NCBI RefSeq assembly: GCF_963378075.1
Contig: NZ_OY726394.1
Location: forward strand, 3,968,001 to 4,032,000
DNA length: 64,000 bases
Origin: Mycolicibacter sp. MU0083
Lineage (GTDB): Bacteria > Actinomycetota > Actinomycetes > Mycobacteriales > Mycobacteriaceae
Direction: 5' to 3'
Positions 6,144 through 16,700 of this stretch are shown here, piece after piece (positions within the stretch are counted from its first letter, which is position 1; each line of letters starts with the position of its first letter). The position numbers and the translations under genes are program-made. Under the pieces are notes generated by a model, which saw only the letters and a list, made by a program, of their open reading frames with translations, was not told where the DNA came from and did not search any database.

Positions 6144-9100
6144 CTAGGACCGTTTGGGGTTTGTCGGTACGACGTCCATGCCGCCGATCCCGATGCCGGG
6201 ACCGATGCCGGGACCCGGACCGGGGCCGGTACCCGGTCCACCGATGCCGCCGCCGGTACCCGGTCCGCCGATTCCGGTGTCGGCGCCGTCGACGTTGACG
6301 ATGTCGTCCTCGCCGTCGCCGCCGGGCATGCCGTTGGAACCGCCGTTACCCCCGCCCCCGCCGGCCGCCCGGTCGCCGTCGAGCAGGCCGTCGTTGGTCA
6401 CCGAGATGGTCGCCCTGCCGCCGTTTCCGCCGGCGCCACCGTCGCCGATCGCCGATCCGGCACCGCCGGTACCCCCGTTGCCGCCGGTCGCGGCGCTGTC
6501 GAGGATGATGCCGCCGGAGTCGACGCTGATTTCGGCGTCGCCGCCGTAGCCGCCGTCACCGCCGGTGTGGCCGCCGGCCGCGGCACCGCTGGCGCCGCCG
6601 TTGCCGCCGGTCACGGTGCCCTCCGCGTAGCCGTCGACCGCGAACGCGGTGGCCTCGCCGCCGATGCCGCCTTGGCCGCCGTCGACGCCCATGCCGCCGA
6701 CGCCGCCGGTCACCTGCGCGAAGATGCTGCCGTCGACGGCGATCAAGTAGCCCGAGCCGCCGGTGCCGCCGAACCCGCCGTCACCGGTGCCGCCGTCACC
6801 GCCGGTGACGTCGCCGGTGACGAGGTAGCCGAAGCCCAGGGCCAGCACCTGCGCGCTGCCACCGTCGCCGCCGAGCCCACCGTGGGAACCGGTGCCGCCG
6901 TTGCCACCGGTGACGGTGGCGTCCTGCAGCAGGCCACCGTCGTACACCTGGACGTAGGCTTCGCCGCCGGCGCCGCCCACACCGCCGTCGACGCCGGCGC
7001 CGGCACTGCCGCCGGTGATGGTGTTGTCGATGACCAGGGCGTCGAGGCCTTCGACCCGGACGAAGACGTTCCCGGCCTCGTTGGTGGTCGATCCCTGCCC
7101 GGCCGCGATGGTGTTGCCGACGATCGCCGCGCCCCAGGTGGCGCGCATGGCGATGTCGCCGGCGTCGGCGCCCAGCCCGCCGGTGGTGCCGATGAAGGTG
7201 TTGTCGGCGACGAGGCTGTCGGCGTCGACTTCGACGGCCACGCCGCTGCCGGTGCCGCCGGTCTGGCCAACGCCGGCCGCGGTGCCGTCTCCGCCCGTTC
7301 CGCCGGCGCCGCCCTGGAGTCCGTCGATGACCTCGCCGTCGCCCACGACCGCGGCGCCACCGCCGGCGCCGCCGCCACCACCGCCGTTGCCGGCCGCAGT
7401 GGTGCTGCCGTGGCTGCCCTGCCCGCCGGAGCCGCCGACGCCGCCGCCGGCTCCCGGGCCGTAGCTGCCGCCGGTGCCGCCGGTGCCGCCGTCGCCGCCG
7501 TCGCCGTAGCGGCCGCCGTCGTAGGCGATGCCGCCCTGTCCGCCGGTGCCGCCGGCCGCGCCGTCCTGTGCGAACGGGATGTAGTCGGCCCAGCCGGAGC
7601 TCGAGCCGTCGTCCAGGAGGGCTTCGGTGGCGCCGTGGCCGCCGTTGCCGCCCGTGCCGCCGGCACCGGCGTTACCGCCGACGGCCGGGGTGCTGCCACC
7701 GAGGCCGGCGCGGCCACCGTTGCCACCGGTGCCGCCGGTGCCGCCGGCGGTCGGGGCGGAGGTGACGACGCCGTCTTCGGCGGTGCCGTTCCGGCCGTCC
7801 GCTCCGGTACCGCCGGCGCCGCCGTTGCCCCCGTTGCCGGCCGTGCCGTCGGTGCCGTCTGCGGCGCGGCCCGCGTCGCCGTTGAGGCCACCGAGTCCGC
7901 CGGCGCCGGCGTGGCCGCCGTCCCCACCGGCACCGCCGTCGTATCCGGCGAGGTGGCCGGCGGTGCCGTCGGCGCCGGTGGCGCCGTTACCGCCGCGGCC
8001 GCCGTTGCCCCCGTTTCCGCCGACGCCACCGGCGCCGGCCGTGCCGCTGGTGCTGCCGGAACCGGCTTTACCGCCGGAGCCGCCGTTTCCACCGTCGGTG
8101 CCCGATTCGCCGGCACCGCCGGCGGCGCCGTTGCCGACGCCGGAAACGGCGTGGTCGCCGTTTTTGCCGGTGTAGCCGAGTCCGCCGGCACCGCCGGCGC
8201 CACCGTTGCCGCCGACGCCCTGGGTAGCGCGGGTCTGACCGTCGGCTCTCAGGCCGCCCAGGCCGCCGTCGCCGCCGGAACCGCCGGCGCCACCGTTGCC
8301 GCCGGCAACGCCCGCGGTGGTGCTGTTGTCACCGGCGCGGCCCGTCCCGCCGTGACCACCATTGCCACCGACACCGGCAGAGCCGTCTTCACCGGATGCA
8401 GCCCGGGACCCGTCACCGTTGTCGCCGCCGACACCACCACGGCCGGCATCACCACCATTGCCACCGGCGTGACCCGCTGTGCCATCAGGATTTTCCGCAG
8501 TGCCATCATCACCGGCAGCACCATGAGCGCCATCGGTGCCGCTACCGCCATCACCACCGACACCACCAGCGCCGTGCGCGCCAGCATTGGTGCCGGAACC
8601 GCCGAGGCCACCGTCACCGCCGGCACCACCATGGCCACCGGAAACACCCGGCCCCGCACCCGCAGCCACCGCGTCATACCCGTCACCGCCGCGACCACCG
8701 GCACCACCGTCGCCGCCATCGCCTTGTGCCGCAAGGGTTTCCCCATCAACGTTCAGACCACCCAGGCCGCCATTACCACCGGCGCCACCGGCCTGACCCG
8801 CACCACCATCGGGATCCGCCGCAGTACCCGCCTCCCCGGCCGCACCATCCTTGCCATCCCCGCCGTCACCACCCACACCGGCCACACCCGCGGCCGCACG
8901 GGACGTGCCATCGGCCTGCAAGCCACCCAAGCCGGCATCACCGCCCACACCACCGTCACCACCGGCGGTGCCTGCAGCCGCCGCGACATCCGAGGCAGCG
9001 TCGTAGCCAGCGCCGCCGGCACCACCATTGCCACCGACACCGGCAGAGCCGTCTTCGCCGGATCCAGCCCGAGTTCCGTCACCGTTATTGCCGCCGACAC

Positions 9101-12100
9101 CACCGCGACCGGCATCACCACCATCACCGCCGGCGTGACCCGCTGTGCCATCAGGATTTTCCGCAGTGCCATCATCACCGGCAGCACCATGAGCGCCATC
9201 GGTGCCGCTACCGCCATCACCACCGACACCACCAGCGCCGTGCGCGCCAGCATTGGTGCCGGAACCGCCGAGGCCACCGTCACCGCCGGCACCACCATGG
9301 CCACCGGAAACACCCGGCCCCGCACCCGCAGCCACCGCGTCATACCCGGCACCGCCACGACCACCGGCACCACCATCGCCGCCATCGCCTCGTGCCGCAC
9401 GGGTTTCCCCATCAACGTTCAGACCACCCAGGCCGCCGTTACCGCCGGCACCACCGGCCTGACCCGCCACGCCGTCCGGATGCAAAGCGGTTCCGGCCGC
9501 ACCGGCGGCACCATCCTTGCCATCCCCACCATCACCACCGACACCGGCCGCACCCGCGGCCGCGCGCGCGACACCATCGGCCCGCAGGCCACCCAAGCCG
9601 GCATCGCCACCGACTCCACCATGACCACCGGCGGTGCCTGCAGCCGCCGCGACATCCGAGGCAGCGTCGTAGCCAGCGCCGCCGGCACCACCATTGCCAC
9701 CGACACCGGCAGAGCCGTCTTCGCCGGATCCAGCCCGAGTTCCGTCACCGTTATTGCCGCCGACACCACCGCGACCGGCATCACCGCCATCACCGCCGGC
9801 GTGACCCGCTGTGCCATCAGGATTTTCCGCAGTGCCATCATCACCGGCAGCACCATGAGCGCCATCGGTGCCGCTACCGCCATCACCACCGACACCACCG
9901 GCACCGTGACGACCCGCAGCACTACCGCTACCGCCGACACCACCGTCACCGCCGGCACCACCATGGCCACCGGAAACACCCGGCCCTGCACCCGCAGCCA
10001 CCGCGTCATAGCCGTCACCGCCGCGGCCACCGGCACCACCGTTGCCACCGACGCCGACGGTGCCCGCGGCGGCTCGGACGCCGGCTCCGCTGAGCCCGCC
10101 GACGCCGCCCTGGCCGCCGTTGCCGCCGGCACCACCGGCTTGACCCGCACCACCATCGGGATCCGCTGCAGTACCCGCCGCACCGGCCGCGCCGTCGGCA
10201 CCGGCGCCACCGGCGCCACCGTTTCCGCCGACACCTCCGGCACCTGCAACGCCGTCCTGGGTTCCGCGGCCGCCGACACCACCGGCCCCACCGGCGCCAC
10301 CGGTTCCGCCGTTCTCCCCAGCCGCACCCAACTGCGCGCCGTCGCGGCCCTGGAATCCGGCACCACCGCGCCCACCGGCACCACCGTCTCCGCCATCGCC
10401 TTGTGCTGCACGGGTTTGCCCGTCAGCGTTCAGGCCACCCAGGCCGCCGTTGCCGCCGGCGCCACCGGCCTGACCCGCGCCACCATCGAGATGCAAAGCA
10501 GTGCCCGCCGCACCGTCGGCACCGTCCTTGCCATCCCCGCCATCACCACCGACACCGGCCACACCCGCGGCCGCGCGCGCGACACCATCGGCCTGCAAGC
10601 CGCCCAGGCCCGCATCGCCGCCGACACCACCATGACCACCGGCAGTACCGGTAGCCGCAGCGACATCCGAGGCAGCGTCATAGCCGGTACCACCGGCACC
10701 ACCGTTGCCGCCGGCACCGGCAGCGCCATCGGCGCCGTCGGCGGCCACGCCCTGCCGGCCTGAGCCGCCCGCGCCGCCGGCACCGGCAGCGCCACCGGCG
10801 CCGCCGGAACCGCCTGCGTAGCCGTCGGCATGGGTGGCATGGCCGTCGGCGCCCGCGGCACCGTGACCGCCCCGGCCGCCCGAACCACCCGCACCACCGG
10901 CCGCGCCAAGACCGTCCAGGCCGACGGTCCGGCCACCGCCACCGAGGCCACCGGAACCGCCGGCACCACCCGCGGTTCCCGACTCGCCGACACCACCGGC
11001 AGCCCCCGCACCGGAACCGAGCACCGCATCGGTGCCCGCCTTGCCGCTGTATCCGGCACCACCGACAGCACCGTCGCCGCCGGCGCCGCCGACACCTTGC
11101 TCGGCACGGCCCGAACCATCGGCCTTCAGGCCACCCAGGCCGCCGTCACCACCGGCACCACCACTGCCACCGGCGCCACCGGCAACCCCGGCACTCGTAC
11201 TGTCGGCGCCGCGGAACCCGGCACCGCCGGCACCGCCGTTGCCACCGACACCGGCGAGCCCGTCGGCACCGGTGGCCGCACGTCCCGCATCGCCGTTGAG
11301 TCCACCTAGCCCGCCGGCCCCCGCATGTCCACCGGTACCGCCGGCACCACCGGCGTAGCCGTCGACATGGGTCACACCGCCATCGGCGCCCGCGGCACCA
11401 TGCCCACCCCGGCCACCGGAACCACCCGCACCGCCGACACCACCGGCACCGGCATTTCCGGATGTGCTGCCGGCACCGGCGACACCGCCGGAGCCTCCGT
11501 TGCCGCCGGCGGTACCGGACTCACCGGCGCCACCGGTCGCCCCGGCTCCGGATCCGGCCGTCGCGTCGGCGCCGGCCGCGCCGTCATAGCCCCGGCCGCC
11601 GGCCCCGCCGTTACCGCCGTTGCCGCCGGCGCCCTGCAGGGCACGGGTGCCGTCGGTCTCCTGGCCACCCAGGCCACCGGCGCCGCCGGCACCGCCGCGA
11701 CCGCCGTTGCCGCCGGCCACCCCCAGCGAGCCGTCGGCACCGCGGAATCCCGTGCCGCCGCCCCCGCCATTGCCGCCCTTGCCCGCCGAACCCGATGCGC
11801 CGTCGGCCGCGAAGCTCCCGTTGCCGGAGAAGCCCCCGGCGCCACCGTGCCCGGCGTCGCCACCGTTGCCGCCGGCGCGGCCGGCACGCCCGTCGGGGTC
11901 GCCGGCCACACCGCGGGCACCCGACCCACCGTGGGCGCCGTCGGTGCCGCTGCCCCCGGCGCCGCCGGCAGCACCGGTGCCGTGGGCACCGTTGGTCGCG
12001 CCCTGGCCCCCGGACCCGCCGGAACCTCCGGCCCCGCCGTTGCCACCGGATGTCCCGGCGGCGGCATTCGCATCGGCCCGGGCGTCGTATCCCGCACCGC

Positions 12101-13487
12101 CGACGCCACCGGCACCGCCGTCACCGCCGGCACCCTGCGCACCGCGGCCGGCACCGCCGGCAGTCAAGCCGCCCAGCCCGCCGGCGCCACCGGCACCACC
12201 GTTTCCGCCGGCGCTGCCGTGCGGTTGGGCTGCGGTACCGGCCGAGCCCGCGAAGCCCGCGCCGCCGTTGCCGCCCCGGCCGCCGACGCCCGCGAGGCCG
12301 TCCTGCCCGGCGGCCGCCTGCCCGCCGGAACCGTGGCCACCGCTGCCGGCCGCTCCGGCGTTGCCCCCGGCGCCGCCGGCCGTGCCGTCGTAGCCGTCGA
12401 GGTGGGTGGCGGTGCCGTCGGCACCGTGGGCGCCGTCGACCCCGGCACCGCCGGATCCGCCGTCGCCACCGAGTCCTCCGGCGCCCTGGCTGCCGGCCGC
12501 ACCCGCGGCGCCGCTGTCACCGAGCCAACCACCCGCACCGCCGGCACCGGCTTGACCGGCCGCGCCACCGTCCCCGCCGGCACCGCCGTTGCCACCGCTG
12601 CCGGCCGCCGCGACGGCGGTTCCGGCCGCGCCGTCGGCACCGTCACCGCCGGCTCCCCCGGCACCGCCAATTCCCCCGGCACCACCTTTGCCGCCGGTAC
12701 CGAACACCGAGCCGCGCCCGCCCGCACCACCGTTGCCGCCGGTGCCGCCGTTGGATCCGGCACCACCGGCGGCACCGGCCAGCAGGCCCGTAGCCCCCGC
12801 GGCACCGGCCAGCCCGGCACCGCCGTTGCCGCCGGCACCGGCATCGCTGAACATGCCCCACTGGGCGGCGTCACCGCCGTCGCCGCCGTGGCCGCCGGCC
12901 GCACCACCGTTGCCGCCGGCACCGCCGGAGCTGAACGACGAGAACATGCCCGCGGCACCGCCATCGCCGCCGGAGCCACTGCCGTAGCCGTCACCGCCGG
13001 CGCCACCGTCGCCGCCGTACAACCCGCCCTGACCGCCCGCACCGCCGTTGACGCCGGCCACCCCGTCGGCATCCCAGCCGTCGCCGCCGCTGCCGTACAT
13101 CCAGCCGCCGGCGTAGCCGTCGGGGTGCTCGGCGGTGCCGTCGGCGCCGTCACCGAACGGCATCGCCCAGTTGATCTCGCTCCAACTGAAAGCCGCCGCC
13201 GGCCCGGGCAGGTCGAACACCTCTGCGCCGAAGCCGTCGAAGAACGTCGACCAACCGTCGGCGTCGAACACGGTCGCCCAGGCATCCTGGTCGGCCCAGT
13301 CCACACTCAGGCCGACGAAGCCGCCGGCCAGCTCGGAGCCGAGCAGGTCGATGAGCACGTCGTCGAGGTCGGCGTGGGCGGGCGCCGCGGTCCACGGCCC
13401 GAGTCCGAGGGTCAGGAAGGCACTGATGGCGCTGCCTGCGCCGATCAGCCGGCTGCCGCGACGGGTGATCTGACGGCGACCGGCCAT
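6144..13487 (-). CDS. PGRS-1: exported PGRS/beta-helix-like giant protein, atypical C-terminus
   Basis: The product has 2447 residues. Order of parts: basic N-terminus with hydrophobic segment (LIGAGSAISAFLTLGLG) and AHA-D cleavage site near residue 39; a head domain (residues 40-110) with DDVLIDLLG, DQDAWATVF and INWAMPFGDGADGTA; a PGRS region to about residue 2030; a Gly-rich hinge (7350-7390); then about 400 residues with repeated NTI/ITGG motifs that look like a beta-helix. The C-terminus is unlike its neighbours: a short Gly-Pro tail ending in PTNPKRS. The ATG at 13487 follows AAGGGGAT. No GC-rich hairpin lies after the stop; the vapB remnant begins there. Function unknown; surface exposure is an inference. 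Confidence 0.85.
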   Translation of the reverse strand: MAGRRQITRRGSRLIGAGSAISAFLTLGLGPWTAAPAHADLDDVLIDLLGSELAGGFVGLSVDWADQDAWATVFDADGWSTFFDGFGAEVFDLPGPAAAFSWSEINWAMPFGDGADGTAEHPDGYAGGWMYGSGGDGWDADGVAGVNGGAGGQGGLYGGDGGAGGDGYGSGSGGDGGAAGMFSSFSSGGAGGNGGAAGGHGGDGGDAAQWGMFSDAGAGGNGGAGLAGAAGATGLLAGAAGGAGSNGGTGGNGGAGGRGSVFGTGGKGGAGGIGGAGGAGGDGADGAAGTAVAAAGSGGNGGAGGDGGAAGQAGAGGAGGWLGDSGAAGAAGSQGAGGLGGDGGSGGAGVDGAHGADGTATHLDGYDGTAGGAGGNAGAAGSGGHGSGGQAAAGQDGLAGVGGRGGNGGAGFAGSAGTAAQPHGSAGGNGGAGGAGGLGGLTAGGAGRGAQGAGGDGGAGGVGGAGYDARADANAAAGTSGGNGGAGGSGGSGGQGATNGAHGTGAAGGAGGSGTDGAHGGSGARGVAGDPDGRAGRAGGNGGDAGHGGAGGFSGNGSFAADGASGSAGKGGNGGGGGTGFRGADGSLGVAGGNGGRGGAGGAGGLGGQETDGTRALQGAGGNGGNGGAGGRGYDGAAGADATAGSGAGATGGAGESGTAGGNGGSGGVAGAGSTSGNAGAGGVGGAGGSGGRGGHGAAGADGGVTHVDGYAGGAGGTGGHAGAGGLGGLNGDAGRAATGADGLAGVGGNGGAGGAGFRGADSTSAGVAGGAGGSGGAGGDGGLGGLKADGSGRAEQGVGGAGGDGAVGGAGYSGKAGTDAVLGSGAGAAGGVGESGTAGGAGGSGGLGGGGRTVGLDGLGAAGGAGGSGGRGGHGAAGADGHATHADGYAGGSGGAGGAAGAGGAGGSGRQGVAADGADGAAGAGGNGGAGGTGYDAASDVAAATGTAGGHGGVGGDAGLGGLQADGVARAAAGVAGVGGDGGDGKDGADGAAGTALHLDGGAGQAGGAGGNGGLGGLNADGQTRAAQGDGGDGGAGGRGGAGFQGRDGAQLGAAGENGGTGGAGGAGGVGGRGTQDGVAGAGGVGGNGGAGGAGADGAAGAAGTAADPDGGAGQAGGAGGNGGQGGVGGLSGAGVRAAAGTVGVGGNGGAGGRGGDGYDAVAAGAGPGVSGGHGGAGGDGGVGGSGSAAGRHGAGGVGGDGGSGTDGAHGAAGDDGTAENPDGTAGHAGGDGGDAGRGGVGGNNGDGTRAGSGEDGSAGVGGNGGAGGAGYDAASDVAAAAGTAGGHGGVGGDAGLGGLRADGVARAAAGAAGVGGDGGDGKDGAAGAAGTALHPDGVAGQAGGAGGNGGLGGLNVDGETRAARGDGGDGGAGGRGGAGYDAVAAGAGPGVSGGHGGAGGDGGLGGSGTNAGAHGAGGVGGDGGSGTDGAHGAAGDDGTAENPDGTAGHAGGDGGDAGRGGVGGNNGDGTRAGSGEDGSAGVGGNGGAGGAGYDAASDVAAAAGTAGGDGGVGGDAGLGGLQADGTSRAAAGVAGVGGDGGDGKDGAAGEAGTAADPDGGAGQAGGAGGNGGLGGLNVDGETLAAQGDGGDGGAGGRGGDGYDAVAAGAGPGVSGGHGGAGGDGGLGGSGTNAGAHGAGGVGGDGGSGTDGAHGAAGDDGTAENPDGTAGHAGGNGGDAGRGGVGGDNGDGSRAASGEDGSAGVGGNGGHGGTGRAGDNSTTAGVAGGNGGAGGSGGDGGLGGLRADGQTRATQGVGGNGGAGGAGGLGYTGKNGDHAVSGVGNGAAGGAGESGTDGGNGGSGGKAGSGSTSGTAGAGGVGGNGGNGGRGGNGATGADGTAGHLAGYDGGAGGDGGHAGAGGLGGLNGDAGRAADGTDGTAGNGGNGGAGGTGADGRNGTAEDGVVTSAPTAGGTGGTGGNGGRAGLGGSTPAVGGNAGAGGTGGNGGHGATEALLDDGSSSGWADYIPFAQDGAAGGTGGQGGIAYDGGRYGDGGDGGTGGTGGSYGPGAGGGVGGSGGQGSHGSTTAAGNGGGGGGAGGGAAVVGDGEVIDGLQGGAGGTGGDGTAAGVGQTGGTGSGVAVEVDADSLVADNTFIGTTGGLGADAGDIAMRATWGAAIVGNTIAAGQGSTTNEAGNVFVRVEGLDALVIDNTITGGSAGAGVDGGVGGAGGEAYVQVYDGGLLQDATVTGGNGGTGSHGGLGGDGGSAQVLALGFGYLVTGDVTGGDGGTGDGGFGGTGGSGYLIAVDGSIFAQVTGGVGGMGVDGGQGGIGGEATAFAVDGYAEGTVTGGNGGASGAAAGGHTGGDGGYGGDAEISVDSGGIILDSAATGGNGGTGGAGSAIGDGGAGGNGGRATISVTNDGLLDGDRAAGGGGGNGGSNGMPGGDGEDDIVNVDGADTGIGGPGTGGGIGGPGTGPGPGPGIGPGIGIGGMDVVPTNPKRS
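8340..10005 (-). repeat. 666-bp tandem supermodule in PGRS-1
   Basis: A 222-codon block recurs in frame with almost unchanged DNA sequence. The same string (GCCATCAGGATTTTCCGC on the + strand) occurs at 8481, 9147 and 9813, each exactly 666 bp apart. Each unit contains markers such as GYDAVAAGAGPG, GTDGAHGAAGDDGT, GYDAASDVAA and GGLNVDGET. Identity at DNA level suggests recent duplication or homogenisation. Confidence 0.85.
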
Positions 13488-13541
13488 AAACGCATCCCCT
13501 TAATAAAGAGTTCATAGATACCTAGAACTCACTTAAGGGCG

Positions 13542-13569
13542 ACGTTAGCAGCGATTCCGAATTAATCGA
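13542..13569 (-). promoter_or_regulatory. Putative promoter of PGRS-1
   Basis: On the - strand a -10 TAACGT (13542-13547) lies 16 bp downstream of TCGATT (13564-13569). The -10 has the same TAACnT form as those of PGRS-2, -4, -5 and -6; the -35 is a weaker match to TTGACn. It would give a 5' leader of roughly 50 nt before the ATG at 13487. Confidence 0.45.
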
Positions 13570-13649
13570 CTACAGGAGATAAATACAGACGTTCGTACTA
13601 CATGTTTATGTCACGGCTCGATATAGCGGACTATCTGACAGGGCAAAAC

Positions 13650-13681
13650 ACCTCGGCTCGGACCGAAGTCTGAGCCGAGGT
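13650..13681 (-). terminator. Hairpin terminator of PGRS-2
   Basis: ACCTCGGCTC (13650-13659) pairs with GAGCCGAGGT (13672-13681), about 47 bp past the PGRS-2 stop. It is a GC-rich stem without a U-tract. Confidence 0.7.
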
Positions 13682-13727
13682 GCCTGCCTCGGGATTGGGT
13701 GGAACGGAGGGATCCGCCCCGCCGGTG

Positions 13728-16700
13728 TTACGGCACGTCGGCGCCGTTGCTGCCGGTCCAGGTGACACCGTCGGAGGTCTGACCGTTCTTGTTGACGGTT
13801 TCCTGAGACTGGCCAGTACCACCGGTGTTTCCCGTCCCGGTGCCGCTACCGCCGTCACCGGCCTGCAAGGCCCCGTTGGTGTAGCTACCCGGGCTGGTCG
13901 GACTGGTCGGTCCACCCGGACCGGTTGCCCCGACGTGCACGTAACCGGCTGCACCACCCTGGCCGCCGGCGACACCGTCACCACCGGTACCACCGGCGAT
14001 CACGTTGTCGGTGGCGATCGCACCATCACCGAGCGCAGTGATCTGGGTGGAGGCTCCGGCGACCACGCTGCCGCCCTTGCCGCCGTCGCTACCGGCGCCG
14101 CCGTGGACGCCGGTGACCGAACCGCTGGCTTCTGCACCGGCGCCGCCGGCCAGGATGCTGGCCTTGCCGCCGTTGCCGCCGGTGCCGCCGGTTTCGGCGT
14201 CGCCGCCGTTGCCGCCCTGCACGGTGCCGTGGGCGGTACCGCCGCCGCCCCCGTCGGGACGACCGGCCTCGATCACACCGCTGGCGCCGTTACCGCCGAC
14301 GCTGCCGGCATCGGTGGCGTCGCCGCCGTTGCCGCCGGTCGCCTCGGCGGTCAAGCCGGCCCCGCCGATGGTGCCACCGGCGTTGTCGACCACCAGGAAA
14401 CCGGCGCCACCGTTGCCGCCGACGCCGCCGTCACCGGCGCCGCCCTCGCCACCGGTCGCCGACGCGTTGGTGATGCTCGAGCCCGCGCCGTTGGCGTAGA
14501 TCTCGGCCATACCGCCGGCACCGCCGGTGCCACCGTCGGATCCGGCCCCGGCGTGCCCGCCGGTGGCGGTGACGTCGGTGATCTCGGCACCGTCGACGGC
14601 GATGACGTTGGCGGCACCGCCGGCCGCGCTGTCGCTGCCGTTGCCGCCGATGGCGTGGCTGCCGGTGATGCTGCTGCCGCCGGTGGCGACCAGCGACGCG
14701 TTGCCGCCGGCGCCGCCGTCGCCGGCCGCGCCACCGGTGACCGTGCTGTCTTCGATGCTGCTGCCGGCGTCCACGGTGACGGTTGCGGTGCCGCCTGCCG
14801 CGGTGGCCGAGGCCGCGCCACCGGTGATCGTCACGTTGGACAGGTCACCTTGGGCTTGGACGACGACGGCGCCACCGGTCTGGCCCGCTGCACCGGGTGC
14901 GCTTGCGGTGCCGTCTTCGCCGTTGCTGCCGGCGCCACCGGTGATGGTGCTGCCGTCGATGGTGCCGCCGCCGAAGACCAGGGCGCCACCGCCACCACCA
15001 CCGCCGCCGCCACCGAAGCCGCCTGCTGCTGCGCCGGCACCGCCGTCACCGCCCAGACCACCGACCGCGTCCGGGCCGAGGCCCGCACCCTGGCCGCCGG
15101 CGCCACCGGCGCCACCGCTGGCGGTTCCGGCACCGCGGCCGCCGTGGCCGCCGGTACCACCGGATTGCGGTAGCAGGCCGCTCATGTCGTCCCCGTTGCC
15201 GCCGTTGCCGCCGGTACCGCCCGCACTGTCGGCGCCGTCGGTGCCGTTGCTGCCGCTGCTATCGGCACCGGCCGCACCGCCGGCACCACCGAGGGCACCG
15301 TCACCGCCATTGCCACCGTCACCGGCGGTGGCGTTGCCGCCGCCACCGGCGCCGTCGCCGCCGTCACCGGCGGTTCCGGCGTTGCCGCCGTTACCTCCAC
15401 TACCCGCGGTCCCGTCGGCCCCGGTGACGCTGGTACCGCCGGCGCCACCGTTGCCACCGGCACCACCGGCACCCGCGTTGCCTCCGTTACCACCGTCGTC
15501 GTCGGTGCCGGCTGCAGCATCTGCACCGTCGGAGCCGTTGCCACCGGCAGCACCAATGCCGCCCTGGCCACCGTTACCGCCGTCGCCGTCCACGCTGCTG
15601 CCGCCGGCGCCACCGGTGCCGCCCGCGCCGCCCGCACCACCGGTCTGCCCGGTGACGCCGTCGGTGTCGAGGCCGACGCCGTTGCCCGCGGCGCCGCCGT
15701 TTCCGGCGTCACCGCCGCGGCCGCCGTTGCCGGTGTTGCTGGATCCACCGGTACCACCGTCACCGCCGTTGCCGCCGGCGCTCCAGTCGGGGCCGGTCAG
15801 GCTGCCGTTCATGGTGCCCGCGGGACCATCGGCGCCGATGCCGCCGTCACCGCCGTGGCCGCCGGCACCACCGTTACCGGAGTCACTGGATCCGCCGGCA
15901 CCACCGGCACCGCCGTTGCCGCCGGGTCCACCGCCGAAGCTGCCGGTGAGTCCGTCGCCACCGTTGCCGCCGTCACCGCCGGTACCGCCGTCACCGGACT
16001 GGCTGTCGCCACCGGCTCCACCGGCGCCACCCTTGCCCGCACCGATGTTGCCGACGCCGCCGTTGCCGCCCGTACCGCCGGCACCACCGGTGCCGACCTT
16101 GCTGTCGCCGCCGTCGCCGCCGACGCCACCGGCACCACCGGAGACTCCCGCACCCGGACCCGACAACAGCCCGTCGCCGCCGTGGCCGCCGTTGCCGCCG
16201 GCACCACCGTTGCCGACATCGCCGGTGGCATTGCCGCCAGCACCGCCGGCGCCACCGAGGCCGATGTTCGCGCCACCCTGGCCGCCGTGACCGCCAGCGG
16301 CCCCGTCACCGGCGTCGGAATCGCCGCCGACACCACCGGCGCCGCCCTTGCCGCCGCCGAATCCGCCGGGGAGGGGATCGGCACCGTCACCGCCGGCGCC
16401 GCCGACACCGCCGAGGCCACCCGACCCGCCGGCACCGCCCGTGCCGCCGTCACCGCCGGTGAGGGTTCCGGTACCGCCTTCGCCACCGGCAGCACCGTCG
16501 CCGCCGTCACCGGTCGCCGCACGGGTGGTGTCGGCGTTCAGGCCGCCCTGGCCGCCTTGGCCGCCGGCGCCACCGTTGCCGCCGTCGACGCCGTGCAGGC
16601 GCGACGGGTTGCTTTCGTCACCGGCGGCACCCGCACCGCCGTCGCCACCGGCACCACCGGCGCCGGCCGTTCCGGTGCCGACCGCGTCGCCTCCGGCGCC

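Noticed and set aside
6129..6162. AAACCC/GGGTTT inverted repeat at the PGRS-1 stop as a terminator
   Set aside because: Only 6 bp of stem with a loop of about 22 nt, unlike the 9-13-bp stems after the other genes.
6011..6241. A 76-residue - strand frame between PGRS-1 and the vapB remnant
   Set aside because: It is out of frame with both recognised sequences and resembles nothing; the antitoxin similarity lies in a different frame.
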